From Micromonospora purpureochromogenes (GTDB lineage Bacteria > Actinomycetota > Actinomycetes > Mycobacteriales > Micromonosporaceae): a stretch of 64,000 nucleotides of DNA. Shown in pieces: positions 24,357-33,310 of this stretch (position 1 is its first letter; every line of letters starts with the position of its first letter). The notes under the pieces were generated by a model. The model searched no databases, was not told the DNA's origin, and was given only the letters and a program-made list of their open reading frames with translations. The DNA lies in NCBI RefSeq assembly GCF_900091515.1, contig NZ_LT607410.1, forward strand, positions 6,386,001-6,450,000. The letters run 5' to 3'. Made by a program: the position numbers and the translations under genes.

Positions 24357-25685
24357 TCAGGCGGTGTCGACGATCATGCCGGCGGCGACCGTGCGGTTGG
24401 TGGTCTCGTCGATGATGACGAAGCCGCCGGTGGTGCGGTTGCGGCGGTACTCGTCGGCGAGCAGCGGCACGGTGGTGCGCAGCCGCACCCGGCCGATCTC
24501 GTTGAGCTTCAGCTCGCCGGCCGCCTCGTCCCGGTGCAGGGTGTTGATGTCCAGCCGGTAGTGCAGGCCGCGCACGATCGCCCGGGCCGACCGGGTGGTG
24601 TGCTTGATCGCGTACTTGCCGCCGACCTGGAGCGGGCGGGTCTCGTCCATCCAGCAGACCATCGCCTCGATGTCCTGTGACACCGCCGGCGAGTTGTTCG
24701 GCCGGCAGATCATGTCGCCCCGCGAGATGTCGATCTCGTCTTCCAGGCGGACGGTCACCGACATCGGCGGGAACGCCTCGGCCACCGGGCCGTCCGCGGT
24801 CTCCACCGAGGAGATCCGGCTGGTGAAGCCGGAGGGCAGCACCATCACCTCGTCGCCCGGCTTGAGCACGCCCGAGGCCACCTGACCGGCGTAGCCGCGG
24901 TAGTCGGTGACGGTGGTGGACTGCGGACGGATCACGTACTGCACCGGGAACCGCACGTCGACCAGGTTGCGGTCGGAGGCGATGTGCACCCGCTCCAGGT
25001 GGTGCAGCAGCGACGGGCCCTCGTACCAGGGCATGTGCCCCGAGCGGGTGACGATGTTGTCGCCCTTGAGCGCGGAGATCGGCACCACGGTCAGGTCCGG
25101 CACGTCGAGCTTCGCGGCGAACGCGGTGAACTCGTCGGCGATCCGCTCGAAGACCTCCTGCGAATAGTCGACCAGGTCCATCTTGTTCACGCAGAGGACC
25201 AGGTGCGGCACCCGCAGCAGCGAGCAGAGGAAGGCGTGCCGGCGGGACTGCTCGACCAGGCCCTTGCGGGCGTCCACCAGGATCAGCGCCAGGTCGGCGG
25301 TCGAGGCGCCGGTGACCATGTTCCGGGTGTACTGGATGTGCCCCGGGGTGTCGGCGATGATGAACTTCCGCCGAGGGGTGGCGAAGTAGCGGTACGCCAC
25401 GTCGATGGTGATGCCCTGCTCCCGCTCGGCGCGCAGGCCGTCGGTGAGCAGCGCCAGGTTGGTGTACTCGTCGCCCCGGGCCGCGCTGAGCGCCTCGACG
25501 GCGGCGAGCTGGTCGGTGAAGAGCGACTTGGTGTCGTACAGCAGGCGGCCGATGAGGGTGGACTTGCCGTCGTCGACGCTGCCGGCGGTGGCGAAGCGCA
25601 GCAGGTCCATCGGCCGGGCCTCCGGCCCGGCACCGGTGGCGGCGCGGCTGTCCGCCGCGCCCCCGGCGATGGTCTCGGTGCTCAT
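24357..25685 (-). CDS. cysN: Sulfate adenylyltransferase subunit 1, GTPase
   Basis: 442 residues. A 25-residue Ala/Gly leader precedes an EF-Tu-like GTPase: G1 GSVDDGKST (35-43), G3 DTPGH, G4 NKMD; switch I contains GITIDVAYRYF, as in CysN. Two beta-barrel domains follow. It has no C-terminal APS kinase domain, unlike the CysNC fusions of mycobacteria, so a separate kinase would be needed. The ATG overlaps the cysD stop by one base (TGATG). With CysD it makes adenosine 5'-phosphosulfate from sulfate and ATP, driven by GTP hydrolysis. Confidence 0.93.
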   Translation of the reverse strand: MSTETIAGGAADSRAATGAGPEARPMDLLRFATAGSVDDGKSTLIGRLLYDTKSLFTDQLAAVEALSAARGDEYTNLALLTDGLRAEREQGITIDVAYRYFATPRRKFIIADTPGHIQYTRNMVTGASTADLALILVDARKGLVEQSRRHAFLCSLLRVPHLVLCVNKMDLVDYSQEVFERIADEFTAFAAKLDVPDLTVVPISALKGDNIVTRSGHMPWYEGPSLLHHLERVHIASDRNLVDVRFPVQYVIRPQSTTVTDYRGYAGQVASGVLKPGDEVMVLPSGFTSRISSVETADGPVAEAFPPMSVTVRLEDEIDISRGDMICRPNNSPAVSQDIEAMVCWMDETRPLQVGGKYAIKHTTRSARAIVRGLHYRLDINTLHRDEAAGELKLNEIGRVRLRTTVPLLADEYRRNRTTGGFVIIDETTNRTVAAGMIVDTA

Positions 25686-26599
25686 CAGAAGTAGCCCTCC
25701 CGCTTGCGGTCCTCCATGGCGGCCTCGCTGACCCGGTCGTCGCCGCGGGTCGCGCCGCGCTCGGTGATCCGGGTGGCGGCCACCTCCTCGATCACCTTCT
25801 CCACCGTGTCGGCGTCCGAGCGGACGGCCGCGGTGCAGGAGGCGTCGCCCACGGTGCGGTAGCGCACCCGGGCCTTGAACCGCTCCTCCCCCGCCCGGGG
25901 GCGGAAGAACTCGTTCACCGCGTAGAACATGCCGTCGCGCTCCACCACCTCGCGCTCGTGCGCGTAGTAGATCGACGGCAGCGGGATGCGCTCGCGGGCG
26001 ATGTAGTGCCACACGTCCAGCTCGGTCCAGTTGGACAGCGGGAAGACCCGGATCGACTCGCCCGGGTGGTGCCGGCCGTTGTAGAGCGACCACAGTTCGG
26101 GGCGCTGGTTCTTCGGGTCCCACTGGCCGAACTCGTCGCGGAAGCTGAACACCCGCTCCTTGGCGCGGGCCTTCTCCTCGTCACGGCGGGCGCCGCCGAA
26201 GAGCGCGTCGAAGCGGTGCTTCTCCACCGCGTCCAGCAGCACGGGGGTTTGGATCCGGTTGCGCATGCCGTCGCCGGACTCACGGACCATGCCGCTGGCC
26301 AGGGCCTCCGGCACGCTGGCCACGATCAGGTGCAGGCCCAGCTCGGCGACCCGCTGGTCGCGGTACTCCAGGACCTCGGGGAAGTTGTGCCCGGTGTCCA
26401 CGTGCATGACCGGGAAGGGGATGTTGGCCGGGGCGAACGCCTTCTGGGCCAACCGGAGCATGACGATCGAGTCCTTGCCGCCGGAGAAGAGCAGCACCGG
26501 GCGCTCCATCTCCGCGACCACCTCGCGCATCACGAAGATGCTCTCCGCCTCGAGCGCGTCGAGGTGGGAGACCTGGTAGAAGCGGGCGGGGGCGGTCAT
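25685..26599 (-). CDS. cysD: Sulfate adenylyltransferase subunit 2
   Basis: 304 residues of the PP-loop ATP pyrophosphatase family. The PP-loop LLFSGGKDS lies at about 36-44; FGGARRDEEKARAKERVFSF and NWTELDVWHYI are further conserved parts. The ATG at 26599 is chosen from the family N-terminus but has no ribosome site of its own; it overlaps the stop of an 11-codon upstream ORF, so it may be reached by coupling. Forms the catalytic half of the APS-forming complex with CysN. The upstream cysQ on the same strand handles the by-product of later steps. Confidence 0.93.
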   Translation of the reverse strand: MTAPARFYQVSHLDALEAESIFVMREVVAEMERPVLLFSGGKDSIVMLRLAQKAFAPANIPFPVMHVDTGHNFPEVLEYRDQRVAELGLHLIVASVPEALASGMVRESGDGMRNRIQTPVLLDAVEKHRFDALFGGARRDEEKARAKERVFSFRDEFGQWDPKNQRPELWSLYNGRHHPGESIRVFPLSNWTELDVWHYIARERIPLPSIYYAHEREVVERDGMFYAVNEFFRPRAGEERFKARVRYRTVGDASCTAAVRSDADTVEKVIEEVAATRITERGATRGDDRVSEAAMEDRKREGYF

Positions 26600-26631
26600 G
26601 ACACGGTCTCGATCGGCGCGGATCCGCTCAT
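26596..26631 (-). CDS. Short leader ORF overlapping the cysD start (11 residues)
   Basis: ATG at 26631 encodes MSGSAPIETVS and ends in a TGA that overlaps the cysD ATG as ATGA. GGAAAGG lies upstream of it, while cysD has no ribosome site, so ribosomes could arrive at cysD by termination-reinitiation. It has no cysteine codons, so the polycysteine attenuation known from mycobacterial cys operons does not apply directly. That it is translated is inferred. Confidence 0.4.
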   Translation of the reverse strand: MSGSAPIETVS

Positions 26632-26678
26632 GGATTCCAGACCTTTCCGGTCGGATACATCAAGAACAAGCGCTCAGG

Positions 26679-27512
26679 CTACCCGGAATGTCTCTGCAAC
26701 GCTGCAAGCAACCGAGTGGCGAGATCCTTGCGACAGACCAGCAGGTCCGGCAGCCGCGGATCCGCCTCGTTGTATTTCAGCGCAGAACCGTCGATCCGGG
26801 AAGCGTGCAGGCCGGTGGCCGTCGCCACAGCGACCGGGGCGGCCGAGTCCCACTCGTACTGGCCACCGGCGTGGATGTAGGCGTCCACTTCACCGGTCAC
26901 CACCGCGGCGATCTTCGCACCGGCCGAACCCATCGGCACCAGGTGCGCGCCCACGTCCTCCGCCAGGTCGCTCAGGAACACCGGCGGCCGGCTCCGGCTC
27001 GCCGCCAGGCGCAGCGTCCGCCCGCCACCCGAGGTCGCCGCCTCCAACGTCAACGGCGGGTACGCCGGCGGGTAGTCCGTGCCGAGCACCCGGTGCTGCG
27101 CCGGCAGCCCCACCGCCCCGGCCACCAGCCCGTGCGGCGTCGGCGCGTTGCGCGCCCAGAGCGCCACGTGCACCGCCCAGTCCGAGCGTCCCTCCTCGGA
27201 GAACTCCCGGGTGCCGTCCAGCGGGTCGATGATCCACACCCGGTCGGCGGTCAGCCGGGACACCGCCCCGGGGCTCACCTCCGCCGCCCAGGCCAGCCGC
27301 GAGCCCTCGTCCTCCTCCGACAGGACCGCATCACCGGGCCGCCACCGGGCCAGCTCGGTACGGATCAGGTCGTGCGAGACCTTGTCCCCGGCCGACTTCA
27401 GGGCGCCCGCGTCGGCGAACCCCAGCTCGGCCCGCAATTGCAGCAGGGCCTGCCCGGCCCGCGCCGCCAGCCACCGGGCGAACGCGCTGTCGATCATCGG
27501 AGGACTGCCCAC
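26679..27512 (-). CDS. cysQ: 3'(2'),5'-bisphosphate nucleotidase
   Basis: 277 residues from a GTG at 27512 with GGGAG six bases upstream; an ATG at 27497 is an alternative. The lithium-sensitive phosphatase fold shows the metal sites: LSEEDEGS (the Glu-Glu pair), VWIIDPLDGTREF (DPLDGT), and EWDSAAPVAVATATG (WDxAAP). It hydrolyses 3'-phosphoadenosine 5'-phosphate, the by-product of PAPS use, and keeps sulfate assimilation running. It lies upstream of the cysD leader ORF on the same strand, 47 bases away, fitting an operon cysQ-cysD-cysN. Confidence 0.9.
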   Translation of the reverse strand: MGSPPMIDSAFARWLAARAGQALLQLRAELGFADAGALKSAGDKVSHDLIRTELARWRPGDAVLSEEDEGSRLAWAAEVSPGAVSRLTADRVWIIDPLDGTREFSEEGRSDWAVHVALWARNAPTPHGLVAGAVGLPAQHRVLGTDYPPAYPPLTLEAATSGGGRTLRLAASRSRPPVFLSDLAEDVGAHLVPMGSAGAKIAAVVTGEVDAYIHAGGQYEWDSAAPVAVATATGLHASRIDGSALKYNEADPRLPDLLVCRKDLATRLLAALQRHSG

Positions 27513-27614
27513 GTACCACTCCCGTCGCCTCGCCGCGATCCTGGTCGCGGGTCGCGGCACGCCAAGAGGCGCAGACTACCGGCCGGGGCGACCCGTTCCC
27601 GGTACGCCCCGCCC

Positions 27615-28205
27615 TCAGGCCCCGTGGTACGCGTTCTGCGTCGGCTCCACGCCCTTGGTGACCACCGACTCCACCACGTCCGCCGCCCGGTCCACCAGGA
27701 ACTCCAGCTCCTTGCGCTCCGCAGCGCCGAAATCCGACAGTACATAGTCCGCCGGGTCCTGCCGCCCCGGCGGCCGGCCGATGCCGAACCGCACCCGGAC
27801 GTACTCCTTCGTCCCCAGCGACTTCGACATCGAGCGCAGGCCGTTGTGCCCGCCCTCGCCGCCGCCGATCTTGATGCGCAGCTGCCCGTACGGGATGTCC
27901 AGCTCGTCGTGCACCGCGATCACCCGCTCAGCGGGGATCTTGTGGAACTGGGCCAGCGCCACCACCGGACCGCCCGAGAGGTTCATGTACGTCAGCGGCT
28001 TGACCAGCACCAGCTTCGGCCCACCGAACCCCAGCCGCCCCTCGGCGACCTCCGCCACCGCCCGCTTGTGCCGGCCGAACTTCGCGCCCACCCGGCCCGC
28101 CAGCAGGTCGGCAACCATGAAACCGACGTTGTGCCGGTTACCGGCGTACTCCCGACCGGGGTTGCCCAGGCCGACCACCAGCCACGGCCCCGCCTCGTCC
28201 GTCAC
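27615..28205 (-). CDS. pth: Peptidyl-tRNA hydrolase
   Basis: 196 residues from a GTG at 28205 preceded by GGGAGG; an in-frame GTG at 28229 would add eight residues. Begins with [20 protein letters not shown]: the catalytic His is in RHNVG, and the substrate Asn is in [36 protein letters not shown]-type residues complete the active site. It frees tRNA from peptidyl-tRNA that drops off ribosomes. It lies between cysQ and rplY; the pairing with rplY is common in actinobacteria. Confidence 0.94.
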   Translation of the reverse strand: MTDEAGPWLVVGLGNPGREYAGNRHNVGFMVADLLAGRVGAKFGRHKRAVAEVAEGRLGFGGPKLVLVKPLTYMNLSGGPVVALAQFHKIPAERVIAVHDELDIPYGQLRIKIGGGEGGHNGLRSMSKSLGTKEYVRVRFGIGRPPGRQDPADYVLSDFGAAERKELEFLVDRAADVVESVVTKGVEPTQNAYHGA

Positions 28206-28300
28206 GTCCCGTCCCTCCCCGCTCGGCACCCGTGTCCCGATACGCCGACAGGCGCCCCCGCTGTTCGCCGGGAGCGCCTGCCGTAAACGTTGCGAACCGA

Positions 28301-29008
28301 TCAGGCCTCGGTCTTGGCCTCGGCGCTCTCCTCGCCACCGGCGGCGGCCGGCTCGCCGGCCTCGGCGCCCTCGGACGACTCGGCGGTCTCCTCGCCGACC
28401 CCGGCCTCGATCTCCTCGTCGGCCACCTCGACCTCGGGCAGGGTCGCCTCGAGCTGCTCGGCGGTCGGGGCGGCGGTCACCGAGGCGATCAACTGCTCCG
28501 CGTCGGCGGCCAGCTCGACGCCGGCCGGCAGCTGCACGTCGGCGGCGGTCACCTGGGTGCCGGCCTCCAGGCCCTCGATCGAGGCCTCCAGGTGGTCCGG
28601 CACCTTGGTGGCGTCGGCGGTCACCGACAGGGTGTCGTGGTCGTGCACGATCAGGGTGTCCCGGGCGGCCTCGCCGGTCAGCTGGACCGCGACCTCGACG
28701 GTGACCTTCTCGCCGCGGCGGACCAGCAGCAGGTCGACGTGCTCGAAGGTGTCCTTGATCGGGTCACGCTGGATCGCCTTCGGCAGCGCCAGCACCTGGG
28801 TGCCGTCGCTGACCTCGATCGCGAAGAGCTGGTTCGCGCCGCCCTTGCGGATCGCGGCCGCGAACTCGCGGGCCGGGAGCGCGATGTGCTTGGGCTTCTC
28901 GCCGTGGCCGTACAGCACGGCGGGCACCTTGCCGGCCCGGCGGGTACGACGGGCACCACCCTTGCCGAACTCGGTACGGGGCTCGGCGCTGATCTTTACC
29001 TCGGACAC
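28301..29008 (-). CDS. rplY: 50S ribosomal protein L25/general stress protein Ctc
   Basis: 235 residues, the long TL5/CTC form. The N-terminal L25 domain (1-95) reads [19 protein letters not shown] and [18 protein letters not shown] and binds 5S rRNA; the beta-barrel TL5 C-domain spans about 100-185. The last 50 residues are a Glu/Ala-rich acidic tail of low complexity (about 186-235), longer than in many relatives. GTG start with CAGGAG upstream. It lies 95 bases upstream of pth. Confidence 0.93.
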   Translation of the reverse strand: MSEVKISAEPRTEFGKGGARRTRRAGKVPAVLYGHGEKPKHIALPAREFAAAIRKGGANQLFAIEVSDGTQVLALPKAIQRDPIKDTFEHVDLLLVRRGEKVTVEVAVQLTGEAARDTLIVHDHDTLSVTADATKVPDHLEASIEGLEAGTQVTAADVQLPAGVELAADAEQLIASVTAAPTAEQLEATLPEVEVADEEIEAGVGEETAESSEGAEAGEPAAAGGEESAEAKTEA

Positions 29009-29227
29009 GGGGAAACTCCTGATGCTTTCGCTACGGCGGCTTGTCGACTTGCGGTGCTGGGGCGAGGGGCTCGCTGGGGCTCATGCGTCATGAACGACTG
29101 CCCGGAGCACCGCGTCGATGACGGTGCCTCCGTGCGGTGCTTTTCAGCGACCCGCCGGGCACCCTCGCCGTGGCAACCGCACCAGTCTACCCGAGCTGAT
29201 TCCAAGGTTTCCGGCAGTCCCCTCATC

Positions 29228-29263
29228 ACCGTCCCCGCCGGCGCGTCGGCCGGCGGGAACGGT
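29228..29263 (-). terminator. Terminator hairpin after prs
   Basis: 15-bp arms (29228-29242 and 29249-29263) with one G-U pair and a six-base loop; a second GC hairpin (CCGCGG repeats) lies between it and the prs stop. No T-run, as usual in this GC range. Confidence 0.65.
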
Positions 29264-29295
29264 GCCGCGCCGCGGTCACCGCCGCGGCGCCGCGC

Positions 29296-30276
29296 TCAGC
29301 TCAGGCCGCCGAAGAGGGTGGTCACCGACCCGTCGTCGAAGACCTCGCGGATCGCCCGGGCCAGCAGCGGCGCGATCGACAGCACGGTGAGCTTGTCGAG
29401 CTGCTTCTCCGGCGGGAGCGGCAGCGTGTTGGTCACCACGATCTCGCTGATCGGGCTGTTCTTCAGCCGCTCGGTCGCCGGGTCCGACAGCAGGGCGTGG
29501 GTGGAGGCGACGACAATCTCCGCCGCGCCCGACTCCTTGAGGATGTCGGCGGCCTTGCTGATCGTGCCACCCGTGTCGATCATGTCGTCAACGATCAGGC
29601 AGACCCGACCCTCGACCTCACCGACCACCCGGTTCGCCACCACCTGGTTCGGCTTCAGCGGGTCCCGGGTCTTGTGGATGAACGCCAGCGGGCAACCGCC
29701 CAGCCGGTCGGTCCACCGCTCGGCCACCCGCACCCGGCCCGAGTCCGGCGCGACCACCGTCATCGGCCGGCCGGCGTACTTGTGCTCCACGTACTCGGCG
29801 AGGATGTCCATCGCGAAGAGGTGGTCCACCGGGCCGTCGAAGAAGCCCTGGATCTGCGCGGTGTGCAGGTCGACCGTGAGGATCCGGTTCGCGCCGGCGG
29901 TCTTGAGCAGGTCGGCCACCAGCCGGGCCGAGATCGGCTCCCGACCGCGGTGCTTCTTGTCCTGCCGGGCGTACGGGTAGAACGGCAGCACCACGGTGAT
30001 CCGCTTGGCCGAACCGCGCTTCAACGCGTCGATCATGATCAGGGTCTCCATGACCCAGGTGTTCACCCCGTGCGTGACGGACTGCACCACGAAGGCGTCC
30101 GAACCGCGCACCGAGTCCTTGAACCGTACGAAGATCTCACCGTTGGCGAACTCGTACGCGTCGGAAGGCGTCGGCGCGACGCCGAGCACCTCACCGATCT
30201 CCTTGGCAAGCTCCGGAAAGCCACGTCCGGAGAAGAGCATCAGGCTCTTGCGGTTTTCGGCGACGATGCTGCCCAT
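29296..30276 (-). CDS. prs: Ribose-phosphate diphosphokinase
   Basis: 326 residues, full-length class I PRPP synthetase. The ATP/flexible loop region is YARQDKKHRGREPIS (about 103-117), the catalytic histidine region is VDLHTAQIQGFF, and the PRPP-binding loop is CLIVDDMIDTGGT (about 226-238). It makes PRPP for nucleotide, His and Trp synthesis. It lies 54 bases downstream of glmU on the same strand, the usual glmU-prs pairing; a double hairpin ends the unit. Confidence 0.95.
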   Translation of the reverse strand: MGSIVAENRKSLMLFSGRGFPELAKEIGEVLGVAPTPSDAYEFANGEIFVRFKDSVRGSDAFVVQSVTHGVNTWVMETLIMIDALKRGSAKRITVVLPFYPYARQDKKHRGREPISARLVADLLKTAGANRILTVDLHTAQIQGFFDGPVDHLFAMDILAEYVEHKYAGRPMTVVAPDSGRVRVAERWTDRLGGCPLAFIHKTRDPLKPNQVVANRVVGEVEGRVCLIVDDMIDTGGTISKAADILKESGAAEIVVASTHALLSDPATERLKNSPISEIVVTNTLPLPPEKQLDKLTVLSIAPLLARAIREVFDDGSVTTLFGGLS

Positions 30277-30330
30277 GGGCCCGTCTGCTCCCGTTGGTCG
30301 GTGGTTCCCGGCGGCGGTGGTGGCCGGGGA

Positions 30331-31860
30331 CTATTCGGTTGCAGTATCCCCCGCGGCCGAAGGCCGTCCCACGGTCTCGGCACCCCCGTGGATTGCCTCA
30401 CCTTCCCTTGCGACCGGCGTGTCGGCCGACGCACCCTCCGCCAGCGCGCGCTCCGCCGCCGCGGCCGACACCGTGCCGGCCCGCTTGCGGGCCACCCAGC
30501 CCTCGATGCTGCGCTGCGGGGCCCGGGTCACCCCGAGCGCGCCCGGCGGCACGTCCTGCGAGATCGCGCTGCCCGCCGCCACGTACGCCCCCGCGCCCAC
30601 CTCGACCGGCGCGATCAGGCTGGTGTCACAGCCGATGAAGGCCGCCTCGCCCACCACGGTGCGGTGCTTGTTCACCCCGTCGTAGTTCACGAAGATCGTC
30701 GCCGCGCCGATGTTGGCCTTCGCCCCGATCGTCGCGTCACCCACGTACGACAGGTGCGGCACCTTGGCGCCCGGGCCGACCTCGGAGTTCTTCACCTCGA
30801 CGAACGTGCCGACCTTCGACTTCTCGGCCAGCCGGGCGGCCGGGCGCAGGTACGCGTACGGCCCCACGCTGGCCCCCGGACCCACCTCGGCGCCCACCGC
30901 GTGGCTGCGCAGCACGGTCGCCGCCGCCCCCACCACGGTGTCGATCAGCGTCACGTCCGGCCCGACGACGGCCTGCGCGGCGACCGCCGTCGTGCCCCGC
31001 AGCTGGGTGTTCTGGTCGATCACCGCGTCCCGCTCCACGGTGGCGGTGACGTCGATCCAGGTGGTCTCCGGGTCGAGGATGCTCACCCCGGTCCGCATCC
31101 ACGCCTCGTTGACCCGGTCGCGCAGCAGCCGGCGCAGTCCCGCCAGCTCCACCCGGTCGTTGCAGCCCAGCGTCTCGACGTGGTCCGCGGCGACGTGCAC
31201 GCCCACCGGCTCCCCGGCCGAGACGAGCAGGCCGAAGACGTCGGTGAGGTACTCCTCGCCCTGCTCGTTGTCGGTGGAGAGCTTGCCGAGCGCGTCCCGC
31301 AGCCGCACCGCGTCGAACGCGTAGATGCCGGCGTTGATCTCCCGCAGCGCGCGCTGCGCCGGGGTCGCGTCCCGCTCCTCGACGATCTGCTCCAGCCGCC
31401 CCGCGGCGTCGCGCACGATCCGGCCCAGGCCGGTCGGGTCGGGCACCTCGGCCGCGAGCACGGTCGCCGCTGCGCCCTCGCCCTCGTGCGCCGCCACCAG
31501 CGCGGCCACCGTCTCGGCGCGCAGCAGCGGGACGTCCCCGTTGATCACGACCACCGTGCCGGAGGCTTCCGGCACCGCCTCCAGCGCGATCCGGACGGCA
31601 TGCCCGGTGCCGAGCTGCTGCGCCTGGAGAACCGGGGTGGCGTCCGGGGCGATCTCGGTCAGGTGCGCCCGGACCTGCTCGGCGCCGTGACCGACCACCA
31701 CCACGGTGCGGTCGGCGGCCAGCGGCGCGGCCGCGGTCAGCACGTGACCGAGCAGGGTACGACCGAGCAGCGGGTGCAGCACCTTGGGCAGCGCCGACTT
31801 CATCCGCTTGCCCTCACCGGCGGCGAGCACGACGACGGTACGGAGGTGGGGCTGGGGCAC
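30331..31860 (-). CDS. glmU: Bifunctional UDP-N-acetylglucosamine diphosphorylase/glucosamine-1-phosphate N-acetyltransferase
   Basis: 509 residues from a GTG at 31860 with GGGAG seven bases upstream; the longer ORF overlaps tRNA-Gln and is rejected. The uridyltransferase domain (about 1-235) starts with VVVLAAGEGKRMKSALPKVL. A left-handed beta-helix acetyltransferase domain follows (about 255-460) with repeated hexapeptides and KSKVGTFVEVKNSEVGPG and VNYDGVNKHRT. A 45-residue Ala/Glu-rich C-terminal tail is probably disordered. It makes UDP-GlcNAc for cell wall synthesis and is transcribed together with prs. Confidence 0.95.
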   Translation of the reverse strand: MPQPHLRTVVVLAAGEGKRMKSALPKVLHPLLGRTLLGHVLTAAAPLAADRTVVVVGHGAEQVRAHLTEIAPDATPVLQAQQLGTGHAVRIALEAVPEASGTVVVINGDVPLLRAETVAALVAAHEGEGAAATVLAAEVPDPTGLGRIVRDAAGRLEQIVEERDATPAQRALREINAGIYAFDAVRLRDALGKLSTDNEQGEEYLTDVFGLLVSAGEPVGVHVAADHVETLGCNDRVELAGLRRLLRDRVNEAWMRTGVSILDPETTWIDVTATVERDAVIDQNTQLRGTTAVAAQAVVGPDVTLIDTVVGAAATVLRSHAVGAEVGPGASVGPYAYLRPAARLAEKSKVGTFVEVKNSEVGPGAKVPHLSYVGDATIGAKANIGAATIFVNYDGVNKHRTVVGEAAFIGCDTSLIAPVEVGAGAYVAAGSAISQDVPPGALGVTRAPQRSIEGWVARKRAGTVSAAAAERALAEGASADTPVAREGEAIHGGAETVGRPSAAGDTATE

Positions 31861-31962
31861 GACGTGGCTCCCGTCGGGAAGGCGACAGTCTCGCGGCCAT
31901 GCTAACCAGACTGCGGGGCACTTGGTCCCATACCCCACGGGCGGCGCGGTAACAGAGAAAGG

Positions 31963-32034
31963 CTCGGCCGCCAGGGTTCGAACCTGAAACACGGGTACCA
32001 AAGACCCGGGTGTTGCCAATTACACCACGGCCGA
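31963..32034 (-). tRNA. tRNA-Gln (anticodon TTG)
   Basis: 72 nt. The acceptor arms TCGGCCG and CGGCCGA pair perfectly; the D arm is GTGTAATTGGCAACAC; the anticodon stem CGGGT/ACCCG carries the loop CTTTGGT with anticodon TTG; the T arm is CAGGTTCGAACCCTG. The 3' CCA is not encoded in full (GCC follows). The anticodon complement is at 31999-32001. Confidence 0.95.
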
Positions 32035-32196
32035 TTGTGACGCAAGACAGCTTACCGCCTCCCTCTCAGCGGCCCCACCCCTACGTGATCGCTGCACGAG
32101 CCCTCTGATCGGATCACTCACGGCGGAGAACTTGGAACAGGCGCAGCTCCTTCATTCATGTCCGCAACTGTTCACTCCAACAGGGCGGGGCCCTAA

Positions 32197-32220
32197 GTTA
32201 CGGTGACGTAGGCGTATATC
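32197..32220 (+). promoter_or_regulatory. Candidate operator and -10 box of the desaturase gene
   Basis: GTTACGGTGACGTA (32197-32210), containing TACG-n4-CGTA, precedes TATATC at 32215-32220. A related GTTACCTGACAGTA stands before the TetR gene that follows the desaturase (33215-33228). The shared core suggests one regulator for both promoters; this is inference from two sites. Confidence 0.4.
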
Positions 32221-32236
32221 TGCGCTGGGAGGTGCC

Positions 32237-33193
32237 ATGTCGACCGTGACGGACGAGAGTGCCACCGGGCCGAAGCCACTCACCCAGGGCCCGCAGTCCA
32301 CGGGCATCCTGATCGCCCTGTGGGCCTTCGTGGTCGTACCCTTCCTGGCCCTGCTCGCCGCGGTCCCGGTGGCCTGGGGCGGTTGGCTGAGCGGCCCGGA
32401 CCTGGCCATCGCGGCCTTCTGGTATCTGCTCTCCGGGCTGGGCATCACCATCGGCTACCACCGGTACTTCACCCACGGCTCGTTCAAGGCCCCGCGCCCG
32501 ATGCGGGTGGCGTTGGCGGTGGCGGGGTCGTTCGCCGTGCAGGGCGAGATCATCCAGTGGGTCGCCGACCACCGCCGGCACCACGCGTTCTCCGACGCCG
32601 AGGGTGACCCGCACTCGCCGTGGCGCTACGGCGAGAGCGTCCGCGGGCTGGCCCGGGGCCTGTTCCACGCCCACGTGGGCTGGCTGTTCGGCCGGGAGCT
32701 GTCCAACCGGGCCCGGTTCGCCCCGGACCTGCTGGCCGACCGCGACACCCGGCGGGTGGACCGGCTCTTCCCGCTGCTGGTGGCGGTCTCGGTGCTGGGG
32801 CCGGCGGTGATGGGCGGCCTGGCGACCTGGTCCTGGTCCGGGGCGTGGACGGCGCTCTTCTGGGGCGGTCTGGTCCGCATCGCGTTGCTGCACCACGTGA
32901 CCTGGTCGATCAATTCGGTCTGCCACGTCTACGGCGAGCGGCCGTTCGCGGTGCGGCAGGGCGACCGGGCGTCGAACTTCTGGCCGCTGGCGCTCCTGTC
33001 GTTCGGCGAGAGCTGGCACAACCTGCACCACGCCGACCCGACGAGCGCGCGCCACGGCGTGCTGCGCGGCCAGGTGGACATCTCCGCCCGGGTGATCTGG
33101 CTGCTGGAGAAGGCGGGCGCGGCGCGGGACGTCCGCTGGCCGAAACCGGAGCGGATCGCCGCCAAGCTGGTGAAGCCGGCCGCACGACGCTGA
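32237..33193 (+). CDS. Acyl-CoA/fatty acid delta-9 desaturase
   Basis: 318 residues, membrane di-iron desaturase. The three histidine boxes are H75RYFTH80, H112RRHH116 (DHRRHHAFSD), and WHNLHHADP near 262-270. Hydrophobic stretches lie at about 24-48, 56-72 and 180-210. Ribosome site GGGAGG just upstream of the ATG. It introduces a double bond into saturated acyl chains to adjust membrane fluidity, needing an electron donor not encoded nearby. The next gene is a TetR regulator in the same direction with a similar upstream motif, so lipid-responsive control is plausible. Confidence 0.9.
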   Translation: MSTVTDESATGPKPLTQGPQSTGILIALWAFVVVPFLALLAAVPVAWGGWLSGPDLAIAAFWYLLSGLGITIGYHRYFTHGSFKAPRPMRVALAVAGSFAVQGEIIQWVADHRRHHAFSDAEGDPHSPWRYGESVRGLARGLFHAHVGWLFGRELSNRARFAPDLLADRDTRRVDRLFPLLVAVSVLGPAVMGGLATWSWSGAWTALFWGGLVRIALLHHVTWSINSVCHVYGERPFAVRQGDRASNFWPLALLSFGESWHNLHHADPTSARHGVLRGQVDISARVIWLLEKAGAARDVRWPKPERIAAKLVKPAARR

Positions 33194-33310
33194 AACCGGG
33201 CGATGCCCGCGGAGGTTACCTGACAGTATGGCCGGGTGACCGAGGCAGACGGGCACGGCGGCAGGAACATCCCACGACAGGGCGTCACCGAGCGCCGGCG
33301 AGGTGACGAG

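Noticed and set aside
31861..32019. N-terminal extension of glmU
   Set aside because: It overlaps tRNA-Gln and precedes the normal GlmU N-terminus; the GTG at 31860 has a good ribosome site.
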